Shown here piece by piece: positions 24,700 to 35,324 of a DNA stretch of 64,000 nucleotides. The position numbers were made by a program, and so were the translations under genes. Below the pieces are notes generated by a model. It searched no databases. It saw only the letters and a list, made by a program, of their open reading frames with translations, and was not told the DNA's origin. Every line of letters begins with the position of its first letter. The stretch's first letter is position 1. Source of the DNA: Podocnemis expansa. Its lineage: Eukaryota > Chordata > Testudines > Podocnemididae. The stretch spans positions 27,329,183-27,393,182 of the forward strand of contig ML682005.1 of NCBI GenBank assembly GCA_007922195.1, read 5' to 3'.

Positions 24700-27480
24700 G
24701 GTTGAAGGTGGGGTACTGTTATCCTGTTCCCTTTCCACTGTAAACGCCTGTTAGTTTCCTGTCCAGGAGAGATCCCCAGGCATGCAGTTGGTGGGTTAAG
24801 GAGGGGTGGGTTAAGGAGCATTAGGCCTCTTCCTTCATCCCCTTCCCTTCTGGGCTTTCCTTGCTAGGGTTCTAGAATTTCTATGCATATATATGTACAT
24901 ATAAATCGCTGTTTTCTCTTGAGTTATTGACCCTTTGACATTATTCCCCTTATGGTGGTATGTCTGACAAAGGTTAGCAGACCCTCTAAAAGAAGAAAAG
25001 GATGCTGAGATTGACTGTGAGGGGGCGGTTTAAAGTAGTCAGTCCCTGGGTACTGGTCCTGTGGGCCCAAGGGTTGATGCAATGGGGGCCCGCAGGAGGA
25101 GGAGAGGGCTAATTACCCAGAGATGCGGGTTGAGGAGGGTGGCGTCCGGCTTGGGGAGAGTTTGTTTAGGGTGTAGAAGGGTTCTCTGCTCCCTAGCAGG
25201 GGGTCCTGAAAGGTGAAGGGGTTCTAGATCCCTGTACACCCTGCTCTCTGTTGCCGCCATGTAGGGAGGGTCCCTGATGGACCCGCTGCCATGGCTGCTG
25301 AGGGCTGGGGGGGGGTCATCTGGGCACCTGAAGTGTATGCATGCCCAGGGACTGAAGAGCGGCTCTAGGGTACCTCATACCATGCAGCTTGCAAAGAGTG
25401 ACCACTCCTCGAAGGTGAGGTCCTGTATGGCCTACTGCATGTTCTGGGGCAGGCCCGACTCTTGGAGCCATGCTGCTCACCGCATGACCATGGCTGAGGT
25501 GACCCCACAGCTAGCTGTGTCAGACGCATCTCAGAGCACCATAAGGGCATCACGGGAGGACAGCATGCCCTCATTTATGACTGACTCATAATCCTTTAGG
25601 TGTTCCTGGGGGAGAACGTCTCTGAAATGCTGCATGGATTCCCAGAGGTTGAGGCTACATTGGCCAACCAGCACCTGGTAGTTGGCAATGTGGAGCTGGA
25701 TGGGCGGAGGTTGAATAAGCCTTTCTGTCCAGTAGGTCAAGCCTCCTAGCTTCCCTGGACCTTGGAGAGGGGGCTGGTCAGTCATGCCCCTCCTGTCTGT
25801 AGGCGGCTTCTACCATCTAAGAACTCAGTACCGGCTGGTCCACCAGGAATGGGAAGCTCTCTGGTGGAACATGGTATTTGTGGCTGGCAACTTTGGAGAC
25901 TGGCAGGATAGAGGCAGGGGTCTGCTAGTGTGCCCTGGTAAGGTCGTGCATGCTATCATAAAGCAGCACCAAGATTGTAGCTGGGGCAGCTGCGAAACCC
26001 AGGTCAAAAAAGTGATCCAGGTCCCCCCCGAGGGACTCAACCTCCATGCCCAAGTGCACCGTCATCCATTGGAGGAGGTCATAATGGGTGCTGGGGTCCT
26101 CTCCGTAGGACCATGACTGAGGATTCATGGCCTCATTCAGGCTGCTATTCCTTGCTCAGCAGTGCTGTGGGAGGGCTTCTCCTGAGATGCCTTGAGTGAG
26201 GGCGGTATCAGGGAGGGCCCTGTGCCAGCAGCCCTTCACGGACAGACCAAACCTGCCCATGGCTGGGATGGGCAGAAGAGTGAGGTGCCAGTTCCTGAAG
26301 ACTTGAGGAACAGCCTCTCCCTCAGTGTCGGGAAGGTGAGGTGAGTACCATGGAGGCAGGTCTTGATACTGCAGTGCCAGGGTGGATGGCATCAGTGAGG
26401 CACTAGGTTGCCAAGATGATGAAGGGGAGTGCTTATGGGAGCACTTCAGTTGTGGCCCCTCCGTGCCAGGGAGGAAGCGAATCGCCTGTGACCCGGCTCA
26501 GTGCAAGGGAAGGTGGAGGTCTCTGGGGAAGGGGAGAATCCCGGGACCTCTTCATGCACCAGTGCCACATGGTGTGGAGAAGCCTGTGGTGCTGGGGTAG
26601 ATGGTGACGGCCCTGCTCCGGAGCAGCCCATGCCCCTGAAAGGAAGGCTGGCTTCCCTTTTGGCTTCAGTGGCCTGGGAGGCATGGGCATAGGCAGAAGT
26701 AAAAGAGTCTTCATGGCTTCGAAGGCATCTGGTGTGGATGGCACCGGGATGGGCTCTAGGCCTTGTCTCTGAGAAGGGGTTGGCCAGGGAGAACCAGAGT
26801 GGCACTGGCACTTCGGTGCTGAAGTTGATGCTGACTGCAGTTTCCTGTGCTCCTTTGGGGAGTGGCGCTGAGAGGGCCATGGTGCCGACTTGGCACGTGG
26901 TGCCGGCGGCTCTACAGAAGTCCCTAATGTACTGGGGATAGGCTACAATGTTTGCTCCAGAGCACGATGCCTCCGCTCTCTGCCCTTCAAGGTCCTTGGT
27001 TTGAAGGACTGACAGATTGTGCATTTACTTGCCTGGTGAGATTCACCCAGGTATTTAAGTCACTTCTCGTGGAGGTCATCCCTTGGGAAGGCCTTGCCGC
27101 AGCTCACACAGGAGTTGAACCCTGGCATGATGGGCAGCGGGTGGGAGCGGTGTTCAGGCTCTGGCTGTGAGGACTCAGTAGGGGTACTGGGTTGTGGCAG
27201 GACGATGACTAGGAATAGGTCTTCTAGTGAGAATGGATGGCTCATAAACAGAGCAGAAAGACAGGCACTTGCACCAACGCAAGGAGCAGGCTGTTTTGCA
27301 ACTGTCACTGAGGGTGGAAAAAGGAACTGAGGAAGATCAGGGTTGGGGCCATATATATAACCGTGGGAGCGGCCAGAGGGGGCGGTCTGACAGGATAGGG
27401 CAAACAGTTTCTGGCCAATCGTGCACTGTGGCATGTAGACACCTAGAACTGAATGATGCAAGCAGCGCTCAAAGAAGAAT
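24700..27480 (-). pseudogene. DIRS-type retrotransposon ORF1 (Gag) relic, LAP2-alpha-like
   Basis: Read on the minus strand from 27480 down, the pieces lie in the order of a DIRS Gag. At 27060-27130 there is a zinc-binding start, CVSCGKAFPRDDLHEK, then a LGESHQ...CTICQSF continuation, as in DIRS ORF1 proteins. A proline/serine-rich linker follows (26400-27000). At 25925-26128, LLQWMTVHLGMEVESL...FFDL is followed, at 25531-25785, by IQLHIANYQVLVGQC...LWESMQHF...LPQEH. The last part matches the domain annotated as lamina-associated polypeptide 2 alpha in many reptile gene sets. Pieces are in different frames with stops, so it is not expressed as one protein. Upstream sequence at 27330-27480 may be the 5' UTR. 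No tyrosine recombinase or reverse transcriptase of DIRS is in the window. Confidence 0.75.
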
Positions 27481-27710
27481 GTCTAAATCCTTTGTCTCAA
27501 ATCCTAGTCATGCTGGTTTCACACGTACTGCTTCCTCATCAGGTTCAGGTCAGGGAGGGATTGTGACAGATAATTTTCCCAGACACATAGCAAGAAATCC
27601 CATTGATTTGCAATCATTAAAAGTTAATGATCTGGTCATTGGTATCCATTGTAGTTCTATTCATGAACTGATTTGATAGCTCATTCATACCAAGCCAGGT
27701 AAGACTGTCT
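27481..27710. other. Unassigned spacer
   Basis: Short non-coding sequence between the DIRS relic and the Penelope-like copy. Nothing recognised. Confidence 0.3.
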
Positions 27711-28754
27711 CCAGAGGGGCAGCAGTGTTAGTCTGTGTACAGCAAAAACAAGGAGAGTCCTGTGGCACTTTAAGGACTAACGGGCATAAGCTTTCATGGA
27801 CTCCAACCCATTTCATCAGATAAAACTAAGTGACCAACACCTAGTCCATTCATTGCTTACTTGTGCTGCTCTTAGGGGCTATCTCTGTAGTTAATGCTTT
27901 TACAGCAAGCAGGTAGCAATACAAAAGCGAGTAGGCAATCTGATTTCCATAGAAACAAATTAATTTGTGGGCTACTTTTCATAAAAATACAGAAGTTTCC
28001 TAAATTATTCACAGTCCCCTAAAATGCAGGCCGGATTAAAATGAATCATCATGTGCTTTCTGAATGATAAATTCAAGCAGCCTTCATGCAACAAACCACA
28101 TTGCCAACTTTGCCCACATATCTGCACAAAAGACACCATAATAGGACCTAATCAAGCCAGCTACTCCATCACAGACTCATTCACTTGCTCATCCACCAAT
28201 GTGATTTATGCCATCATATGCCAGAAATGCCCGTGCACCTTATATATTGGAGAAACAGAACAGTGTCTGAGCAAAAGAATAAATGGACACAAATCTGACA
28301 TCAGAAATCATAACAAAGATCAGTAGCTGAGCACTTCAATCTTCCTGATTGCTCTGTTGATGATTTGTTAATAGCTGTGCTCAAGTAAATGGGTAACACA
28401 TCAACACTTCAAAGAGAAACTGCAGAATTGGAATTGGTATGCAAATTTAGCTGTGGAAAGTGGGATTAAATCATGACTGTGGATTCTTTTCCTATTACAA
28501 CCAGGTGGTTTGCCCTCACCCTTCTCTATGTGCTGTTTCCCAGAGTTTTAATCTTAACAAATGCTCTGATTTCCTGTCACAGTGTGACCTGATCTTATGT
28601 CTTACACTCCCCTGCATTTATTTTCCTCCTATTCTGTAAATTCTCCCACCTTCAAAATGTCTGATGAAGTGGGATTTTTCTCCCCTGAAAGCTTATGCAA
28701 TAAATAAATTTGTTAGTCTTTAAGTGCCACAGGACTCCTTGCTTCTGCTAAAAC
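27711..28754 (+). mobile_element. Penelope-like element copy, internally deleted, inverted ends
   Basis: The copy has a GIY-YIG endonuclease remnant (28051-28326) followed by about 330 bp of non-coding sequence and a terminal block at 28652-28754. That terminal block (CTGATGAAGTGGGATTTT ... GTTAGTCTTTAAGTGCCAC) is the reverse complement of a block at 27711-27831 (GTTAGTCTG ... TCCTGTGGCACTTTAAGGAC ... CATTTCATCAGA). Penelope-like elements are known for direct or inverted terminal repeats. The terminal text is the same as a SINE-like repeat found elsewhere in this window. The reverse transcriptase is missing, so the copy cannot move by itself. Confidence 0.7.
28051..28326 (+). pseudogene. GIY-YIG endonuclease domain relic of a Penelope-like element
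   Basis: The 91-codon frame contains an upstream cysteine/histidine cluster (CNKPHCQLCPH), then NVIYAIICQKCPCTLYIGET, and then LSKRINGHKSDIRNHN. This is the order seen in the C-terminal GIY-YIG domain of Penelope-like proteins: zinc-binding linker, the tyrosine/YIG core, and the catalytic-arginine segment. The frame ends at a TAG after NKDQ. The second copy at 49236-49432 continues with PVAEHFNLP at the same place, so a one-base shift truncated this one. Function is known for the family (DNA nicking for target-primed insertion), but this copy is not intact. Confidence 0.8.
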
Positions 28755-29410
28755 AATCAGCTGAGCCTTTCAAAGTATGTTACTCTATCAAAACCAGAAA
28801 ACCCACCCAGCTAGGAGACATTGCAAATGGCAAATTATTAACAATCTCGTAATGAACTGCCATAAAAACAAGTTTAGTAATGAGCTATCTCTAGAATAAA
28901 GAAGTCATGCTGACTATATTTCTAAAAGTAGGACTCTCTCTCTCTCTCTTGCTCTCTTTCTCAAAACCAATGTGAAAGCGATCTGAAAAAACCAAAGTGA
29001 AAGCTAGATGCCATGTAATATACAAATGTCATCCAGGAATAGAAAATGAATCACCATAGACACCTATTAGAAATGCCGTTGAAAAGAAGCTTTTTCTAAA
29101 TTAAAAGACTACTAATGCACTCTCCCTTGGATTCTACCATTAAAAATACATTTGTGAAACAAAGGGCTGGAATACTTGTAGCCAAAAACCCTGTACCACT
29201 TTGTTATATAATTTTTATAAGGTCCCTTCTTCAAGCTAGTTCACCGTACACCATTCTCCATGCATTCAGGCTCCTTATTACTCATAAAGGAAACAAACAA
29301 ACAAAGAAACTTACTTTAGAAGGGCAACAAAACTGAAACCTTCTTCAGAAGTTAATTTTTTCCTTCTTGGCCTCCCACTAGTTCCATTATTTTGGTTTCT
29401 GTCAATCTGA
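28755..29410. other. Unassigned sequence with a CT microsatellite
   Basis: Non-coding. A (CT)n stretch is at about 28933-28949, and an (AAAC)n-like stretch is at about 29288-29310. No gene or nameable repeat otherwise. Confidence 0.4.
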
Positions 29411-30081
29411 CAGGGCCGTCCTTAAGGGGGGGCAGGAGGGGCAACTGCTCTAGGCCCCGCGCTTTGGGGGTCCTCACGCTTTTGGAGGATCCCACGCAGC
29501 CGGCTGGAGTAAGGAAGCAGGGAGCTTTTTCAAGCTGTGGGACTAGGGAGCAGCTCCGGCTGGTCAGGGAAGGGGAAAGGGAATTCAGCCAGGCAGCATT
29601 TGGTTACAGTAACTCTTAAGTAGCCACCTTCCCACAACTGCTCCCTGAGGGGAAGAGAAAGGGCAAGTGTTGAGATAAAACTTATGGAGCCAGCCTCAGT
29701 TAAGCAAACTGGGACAAAGTTAGGAGAATGTCACATCCCCAACCTTTACAAAACAGGACCTTCTCGTTGAATTTACATCAGCATCTCCAGAAAGTGTTCA
29801 AGATATTAAAGAACTTTTTTCCTTCTACATTTAACAAGACTTTTCAGTCTTCAGGGATGTCTTTTTGAGCAAACTTCTCTGTGCAGATAATGATCTATCA
29901 TACCTGAGAGAGAAGACCACAGGCTAGCGCACATATGGAAATACTGGGTTTTTAGGGTTAATGGCCATCAATCAACACATTAAAGAAGTTTTTTTGTCCT
30001 TCCTTCTGCACTGTAAATAAGCCCCATTGTCATTGATTGCAGTCAGACCACCAGTCCCAAAGCATGGCAAAGAGGAAAGCA

Positions 30082-30205
30082 GCTGTGGCCATGTGGGTCT
30101 AGTTTAGCGAAACAAACAAGGAATCCCGTGGCACTTATAAAGACTAACAAATTTATTTATTTGTTAGCTTTTAAAAGTGACTCTTTGTTTGTTTTACATC
30201 AGGGT
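30082..30205. mobile_element. Fold-back element from Penelope/SINE-like terminal sequence
   Basis: The first arm reads AAACAAACAAGGAATCCCGT, then GGCACTTATAAAGACTAACA. The second arm, read on the opposite strand, gives AAACAAACAAAGAGTCACTT, then TTAAAAGCTAACAAATA. The arms are adjacent with almost no loop. The sequence left of the first arm (GCAGCTGTGGCCATGTGGGT) is the usual 5' text of the same repeat. Similar hairpins are at 39660-39870 and 42039-42269. No certain target duplication here. Confidence 0.6.
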
Positions 30206-30851
30206 ATCTGACAGGAGGCCAAAGGTCCCTTGTTTCTTCCTCTCATCATCAAACAGTACCTGAGTTTCATTACTTAGATCACCTGCAAAGCAATGAGGAA
30301 TGTATGAATACATATATTAAAATAAGATGGAAAAGGAGAGAGTCAGGCAGCATAAAGGAAATAACATGCATTAGACAATTGGAATCCAGTGCTTTAAGGT
30401 GACAAAGGACCAGAATTTATTTCTTGATATCATCCAAAAATAGCGTGTCTCTCTCTGAATTTTCAATTTAACAAAAACTTGATCTAAGAAAAATTATTAA
30501 ACTTGTAAAATTGTGTGCCCATCTTGAACAGAAAACCAGAACCACAAAGAAGAGTACCTCCAGATGCTCCTGTCCACTTGGCTGTGAGGTTGATGAAACA
30601 TCACCATGACACATTCAGTATTGCCTACCCTAAACATCAAAAATAGTCACAAGTCTGGCTTAAATATATCATTAAAACTCACTTAAAAATAAAGAGATGT
30701 TTAAAGAAATAATAAATGGGGGGGAGCTATTTTCTCTGACTTCTGGGTTTTGAGCCTTTAGGATAAAGTCAGGTCATGTTTTTCTGCTTCTCTCTGCAAC
30801 TTTTTAGCCTGAGGGTTAGACATTTATGATTTTATTAAAGAAAAAACTGCC

Positions 30852-31407
30852 CAGTGTTCCCTCTAAGCTGATGATGCAGCTGAACAAGTTATGGGTGCAC
30901 AAGTTATTGGGGAGCCAGCAGGCAGCAGGGAAGAAGCCTGTTGGGGCCTGGAGAACCAGCAGGGAACTTGCTCAGCTGTATCATCAGCTTAGAGCAGTGG
31001 CTCCCAACCTTTTTCAGGCTGGGGACCCCTTTATAACAAAAAAAAAATCTTTGCGGACCCCCCTGGCTGATTATGTAATTTGGCCTGCATGGGCAGACTC
31101 TGGCCCGCACCAGTGGGACAGCTAGTAAGCAGCGCTGCCACCACCATTGCCTGCGCCACCAGGGAGCTGAGCCGTGGCAGCTGTGGTCCTCTGCCCTTGT
31201 CCCTGCTGGGGAGCTGCTGTGGCTCCATCCCCCTGCCAGGAGACAGCCACAGATGGGGAAAGGCAGCCCTGGCAGGGAGCATCAGGGCTCTAGCTGGATT
31301 CCAGCCCCGGGTAGGGAGAGGCTCTGCAGACCCCCTGCAAAGTGTCTGTGGACCTCTGGGGGTCCCCAGACCACAGGTTGGGAACCACTGGCTTAGAGGG
31401 AACATTG
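30852..31407. mobile_element. hAT-like element, TGTTCCCTCTAA termini
   Basis: The left terminus CAGTGTTCCCTCTAAGCTG and the right terminus CTTAGAGGGAACATTG are inverted repeats. Complementarity runs on to GATGATGCAGCTG on the left and CAGCTGTATCATC on the right, once the inner insertion at 30995-31390 is ignored. The uninterrupted element would be only about 150 bp. A left end of the same family occurs at 60576. The target duplication is not clear. Confidence 0.7.
30995..31390. mobile_element. hAT-Charlie-like element with perfect 8-bp duplication
   Basis: The termini CAGTGGCTCCCAACC and GGTTGGGAACCACTG are inverted repeats. The flanks GCTTAGAG (30987-30994) and GCTTAGAG (31391-31398) are identical. 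Removing this 396-bp unit and one duplication restores the inverted terminus of the surrounding element, which is independent proof of the insertion. The interior is GC-rich and non-coding, so the frames at 31031-31405 and 31080-31499 are incidental. Confidence 0.93.
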
Positions 31408-31493
31408 CACTGCAAAGTTTAAAATGGGGGGGCCCTGCACAAACTGATTTGCCCTGGGCCCCACTCCACCCTAGGGACGGCCCTGCTATCAGA

Positions 31494-32715
31494 TCGTAAG
31501 CATAGGTGTAGTATGCCTACTATACTTGGGAGAACAGCTCTGGCCAGGGCAATGGAGCAGCATGTGAGGGGAGACACATTAGCAGGGGAGCCCCAGCTAC
31601 TGCTGCTGTGGTGACATAAGGACAGGAGCTGCAGCAGCTCTACCACCAGCTACTGCAGCTGGTCTTCATGCTGCCACTTTTATGGTTCCTCCTGGTGCTG
31701 CTACAACTGCCTTTCTGCTCAGACTATTGCTGCCACCTATGGGATGCTGCATCCCAGGCTTCTGCTTTCCTGTTGAACCACACAGAGACACCTGGCAACA
31801 TGGGCTCCATTGGGATTACCAAACAGCAGGCAACCTAGTTGGTGGTGGTGAGGGGGGCCAAGGAAGAGGAAAAAAATCAGGTGGGCTGCAGGCAGAGACA
31901 CATCCTTGTCCGTTAACTTAAGTACACTGAGCTTCGCCCTCTTCTTATCAGGCCAGCCCTGTTTGGCTGGCAACTTCCCTTCTGGTCACCAACCCACATA
32001 TGTACCCATGACTATAATTCGTTCCAGGCAGGAGTTGAATTCCTTTCACCTCATGTAAAAGACAAAATGACCATCTCTCTTCCTTAGGATTGGATAGTCT
32101 CCATAAACTATAGTGGACCTCCTTCCTTGTGAGAAAAGTTATACAGGCTGGAGTTTCTCCTCATAATAGATCAGGAGGATTCAGAGGAGGATATTAATTT
32201 TAATTAAGTTGGCTTGGCCTATCCAGGAAAAAGGAAGGGAATGTTGAGTGTGCATGTATGTATTCTGGGAGAGGGAGCATACTGCATCTGAGTCTGGAAG
32301 GTAGTGATCTCTGTCACTTCCTATTGACTTCAACATCTTACAGGATAGGGCCCTGTCAATAGACTTAGCTCCTGCCTGAGTTAGGAGAAGTCCAGGAGTG
32401 CAGAACTCCAGGCCCACCATGGGCTGCCCCCACAAGACTTGTGGCTCCACTGTGGGCTCCCCACTGTGAGCCCACAGGGCTCCACAGCCCTGCCATGGGG
32501 CTCCCTGACCCTGCCAAAGGCCACTGCCCTGGACTCCCGTTCCCACCACTGGCCCCACTGAAGGCTCCCGTGGGCCATCACTAAGCTGCCTGGCTCCACC
32601 GGGGGGATCCCACTAGTCCTGTGTAGGCCCCCACGAGCCCCTGCAGAGTGGTACCCCTTCCCCTGCAGAGCCCTGGGCAGCTGCCTGTGCTTCCCACCCA
32701 CTAAGACCACCTATG
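31494..32715. other. Unassigned sequence
   Basis: Non-coding. The part 32395-32700 is GC-rich with repeated GGCTCC/CCACTG words and gives the incidental minus-strand frames there. No gene is supported. Confidence 0.35.
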
Positions 32716-33005
32716 GTCAGGTCCACACTTCAAACATGCGTTAGTGCAACTGTACTGATGCAGTTTTGTCTCTGTAGTGCTTCTGAGGAAGAAATGCTAA
32801 GTCAATAGGAGAGAACTCTTCCACTGGCTTAATTATTTAGTCTTTGTGAGAGGCAGTAGCTGTGTTGAGAGAAGAAACTCTCCTTCTGACAGTGCTGTCT
32901 ACATGGAGGAGTTAAGATCAGCATTCCACGTTGCTCAGGGGGGTGGATTTTTCACACTCTTGACTGACCTAGTGATACAGAAGCTAAGTGTGTAGTATAG
33001 GCCTG
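32716..33005. mobile_element. MITE-like element, second copy of the 1125-1398 family
   Basis: The left end TCAGGTCCACACTT and the right end GTGTGTAGTATAGGCCTG are imperfectly inverted. The inner text near the right end (GTTGCTCAGGGGGGTGGATT, then TTCACACTCTTGACTGACC) is the reverse complement of the left part of the copy at 1125-1398. It is non-coding, with no clear target duplication. Confidence 0.65.
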
Positions 33006-33205
33006 GTCTCAGTGTTTAAACCCAGCCTTCTCTGAGGTTTGACTTTACTGCCTACAAAAGTCATATCCATAGCTATACCGGTTAAGCGTCCTCTCCAAGT
33101 GTCACTCTTCTTAGGGCTTTCTTGTAGGACCACGGAGCTAATTTCCTCATTTTGTCTCTAGAGAACCACTCCCATCTCCATTATAAGGCTGCCAGTGATA
33201 ACTAG
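33006..33205. other. Unassigned spacer
   Basis: Short non-coding sequence; nothing recognised. Confidence 0.3.
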
Positions 33206-33213
33206 CACCAAGT

Positions 33214-33966
33214 CAGAGGTGGCCTTAGACAAATGGAGGCCCTAGGCAAAGGCCATTTATGGGGCCCTGCTATAGGCCCTCAATGCTGCCCTTACTGGGG
33301 CTCTGGGCCCCCACTGCTGCCTTAACCACCTCCCCACCATCCCAACTCCCACGGGGGGGTGGGGTGGTCCCAGACCGCCAGGGCTAGAGGCTGCACTGCC
33401 CATCCACCTGCCCACCTGGCCTCTCTGCAGCAGGATCAGAGCAGTGCTCCCCACCTACCTAGCCGGCCACATCTCCCTGGGGGAGGGAGGAGAGCGGCCA
33501 GTGCAGCATGGCAGCTTGCTGGGGGTGGGGCACCCTGGAGCCGCCCACTCTGAAGAGTTTGGGCCGCTTCTCCCCTGGCCACCCCAGGCCAGAATAGAGG
33601 CTGCTTCACCTCCAGGCCCTGGATTGGGCCCGTTCAGGCCTGGGGTGGCCAGGAGGCAAAGCATCCTGAACTATTCAGAGTGGGCCACTCCAAGGGGCTC
33701 CACTCCCGGCAAGCCGCAGAGCCGCGTTGGCCACTATCCTCCCTCCCCCTGGGGAGGTGCAGCCAGCTGCGGGGAAGGGGGGGGAGTGCTTCTCTGTCCC
33801 CGCTGAAGACACACCAGCGCAGCTTCTCGCCCTGGTGGACTACCTCCCTGATCCCTCACCACCCCATGAGTGCTAGGTAAGTGAAGCAGGCGACCACTAC
33901 AGGGCTCCCTTACTGCTCAGGGCCCTAGGTGACTGCCTGCTTTGCTTACCCCAAAAGCTATCTCTG
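33214..33966. mobile_element. hAT element with 7-of-8 target duplication
   Basis: The left end CAGAGGTGGCCTTAG and the right end AAAAGCTATCTCTG are imperfect inverted repeats. The flanks are CACCAAGT (33206-33213) and CACCAGGT (33967-33974). Both ends show the GGCCCTAGG words common to this class of reptile hAT elements. The 753-bp interior is GC-rich and non-coding, and the frames 33257-33454, 33444-33806 and others are incidental. Confidence 0.85.
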
Positions 33967-33974
33967 CACCAGGT

Positions 33975-34339
33975 AAGTGCCAATTTCTTTGGGCCATCTC
34001 CTCTTCTCCCACTAGAAGTCTCGCTGCTTTCTAACACTTTTAACCCTTTTGTTGTCTTCTCATTAAAAGAACCCAATCACTTGCAGTCATGTTTCCTTAC
34101 CCACCATTTTGATTAACAGGTGGAAGCCAAGATCAAAGGAGCACCAAATATAATGGACCTGTTTGCTGCTGTGTGTTCTTGAATTTTTGAATTGGTCCAC
34201 CATAACCTTTATCTCCTCTCTTTGAGCCTAGCTAGCCTCTGATTTCCCATCTTATTTTTGAAAACTTGCAGAATTCTTCTTAGCCTGTACTGCTACACCC
34301 TCATGCTACCACATTTTGAATTCTCCTGCACTTTAGGAT
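33975..34339. other. Unassigned sequence
   Basis: Non-coding; nothing recognised. Confidence 0.3.
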
Positions 34340-34564
34340 TTGGTATGTTTGAACTAAACAGCATGGTTGGTTCAAACTAACCGCTTAGTTTGAACTTTTT
34401 ATGTTTGAACTAAGGCGTATATATCGTGCTAGTTTGAACTAAATTTTGAACTTAACGCTAAATTTCTTAGTTCAAACTAGGCCAAGCCTAGTGTAGACAT
34501 GAACTAAATTAGTCCAGCCTAAGTTTGCTTAGTCTGGACTAATCGGCTAGTGTAGACATAGCCC
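34340..34564. mobile_element. Fold-back MITE fragment, TTTGAACTAA type
   Basis: The right terminus CTAGTGTAGACATAGCC is preceded by many alternating AGTTTGAACT / TTAGTTCAAACTA words that can pair with each other. The left terminus expected for a full element (GGCTATGTCTACACTAG) is absent, so it is truncated or rearranged on that side. It is related in style, though not in core sequence, to the MITEs at 14013 and 46700. Confidence 0.55.
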
Positions 34565-35324
34565 AGTAGTCTCTTTTGCAGAGCCAGAATTGAGGGTTCT
34601 GCACCAGTCAGGGATTCCCCTACTTCATGAAAATTCCCACTTAAACCAATTTTAAGGCTAGTTTGCACTTCCAGTGCCTTACCAGTACTGAATATCTGTT
34701 CCAAGTTAAAACCCCTTTCCCAACATGATTATACTCCTGCAGTGCTGGCATAAAGGTTAGAGGGTTACTACTTTGCCTTACTCTGCTTGGAAATGTTGCA
34801 TGGTAATAATTTGGACTACAATTATTTGTTAGCACTGTTATGTGAATATTTATCTGACTGCTGACTCGAAACTTCAGGAAAATATATGTTTTCTCGTTTC
34901 ATAACATCTTGGGAAAATTATAGAAATAATTCTTTTTTGACAGGACCCTGAATGAGAGGAGCCATTTATGTCTTGCTATCATTATCTCCCCATGTTCTCT
35001 ATAGAAACCTCAAATAGAAATGCTCTAGTCTTCCAAGGACACTGATTACTCATAGAAAACCTTATATTTGAACAAAGAGGTGTGAATGCATCTTTAATAA
35101 TGGATATTATGTCAAATGAACAATAATGTGAATTTTTCCTTTGGGAAACAAGATGGTGGACCCATGAGAGAAGCCATTAGAAACCTAATGAAAAATTGGC
35201 TAACATATTAGATTTAAAGGGAATTAAACCATTTATCTTGGATTTGGAGTTTAAAGAGAAGTAAAGAAAGCTTCAGTTCTTCATTAATAGATTTTTTCTC
35301 TTTTTAGATATTGAGTCTCAATTT
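34565..35324. other. Unassigned sequence
   Basis: AT-rich and non-coding, with no nameable repeat. Confidence 0.3.

Larger units (their letters stand above)
29411..31485. mobile_element. hAT element (outermost of a three-level nest)
   Basis: The left end CAGGGCCGTCCTTAAGG and the right end CCTAGGGACGGCCCTG are inverted repeats of the hAT type. Flanking octamers are CAATCTGA (29403-29410) and CTATCAGA (31486-31493), matching at 6 of 8 positions, so the duplication is old. GC-rich sequence adjoins both termini, while the middle is AT-rich and contains later insertions (fold-back at 30082-30205 and hAT at 30852-31407). It is possible that the two ends belong to two separate copies; the similar terminal words and partial duplication favour one. 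Confidence 0.55.

Noticed and set aside
31031..31499. Frames of 124 and 139 codons as candidate genes
   Set aside because: They overlap the nested hAT elements and have no recognisable domains.
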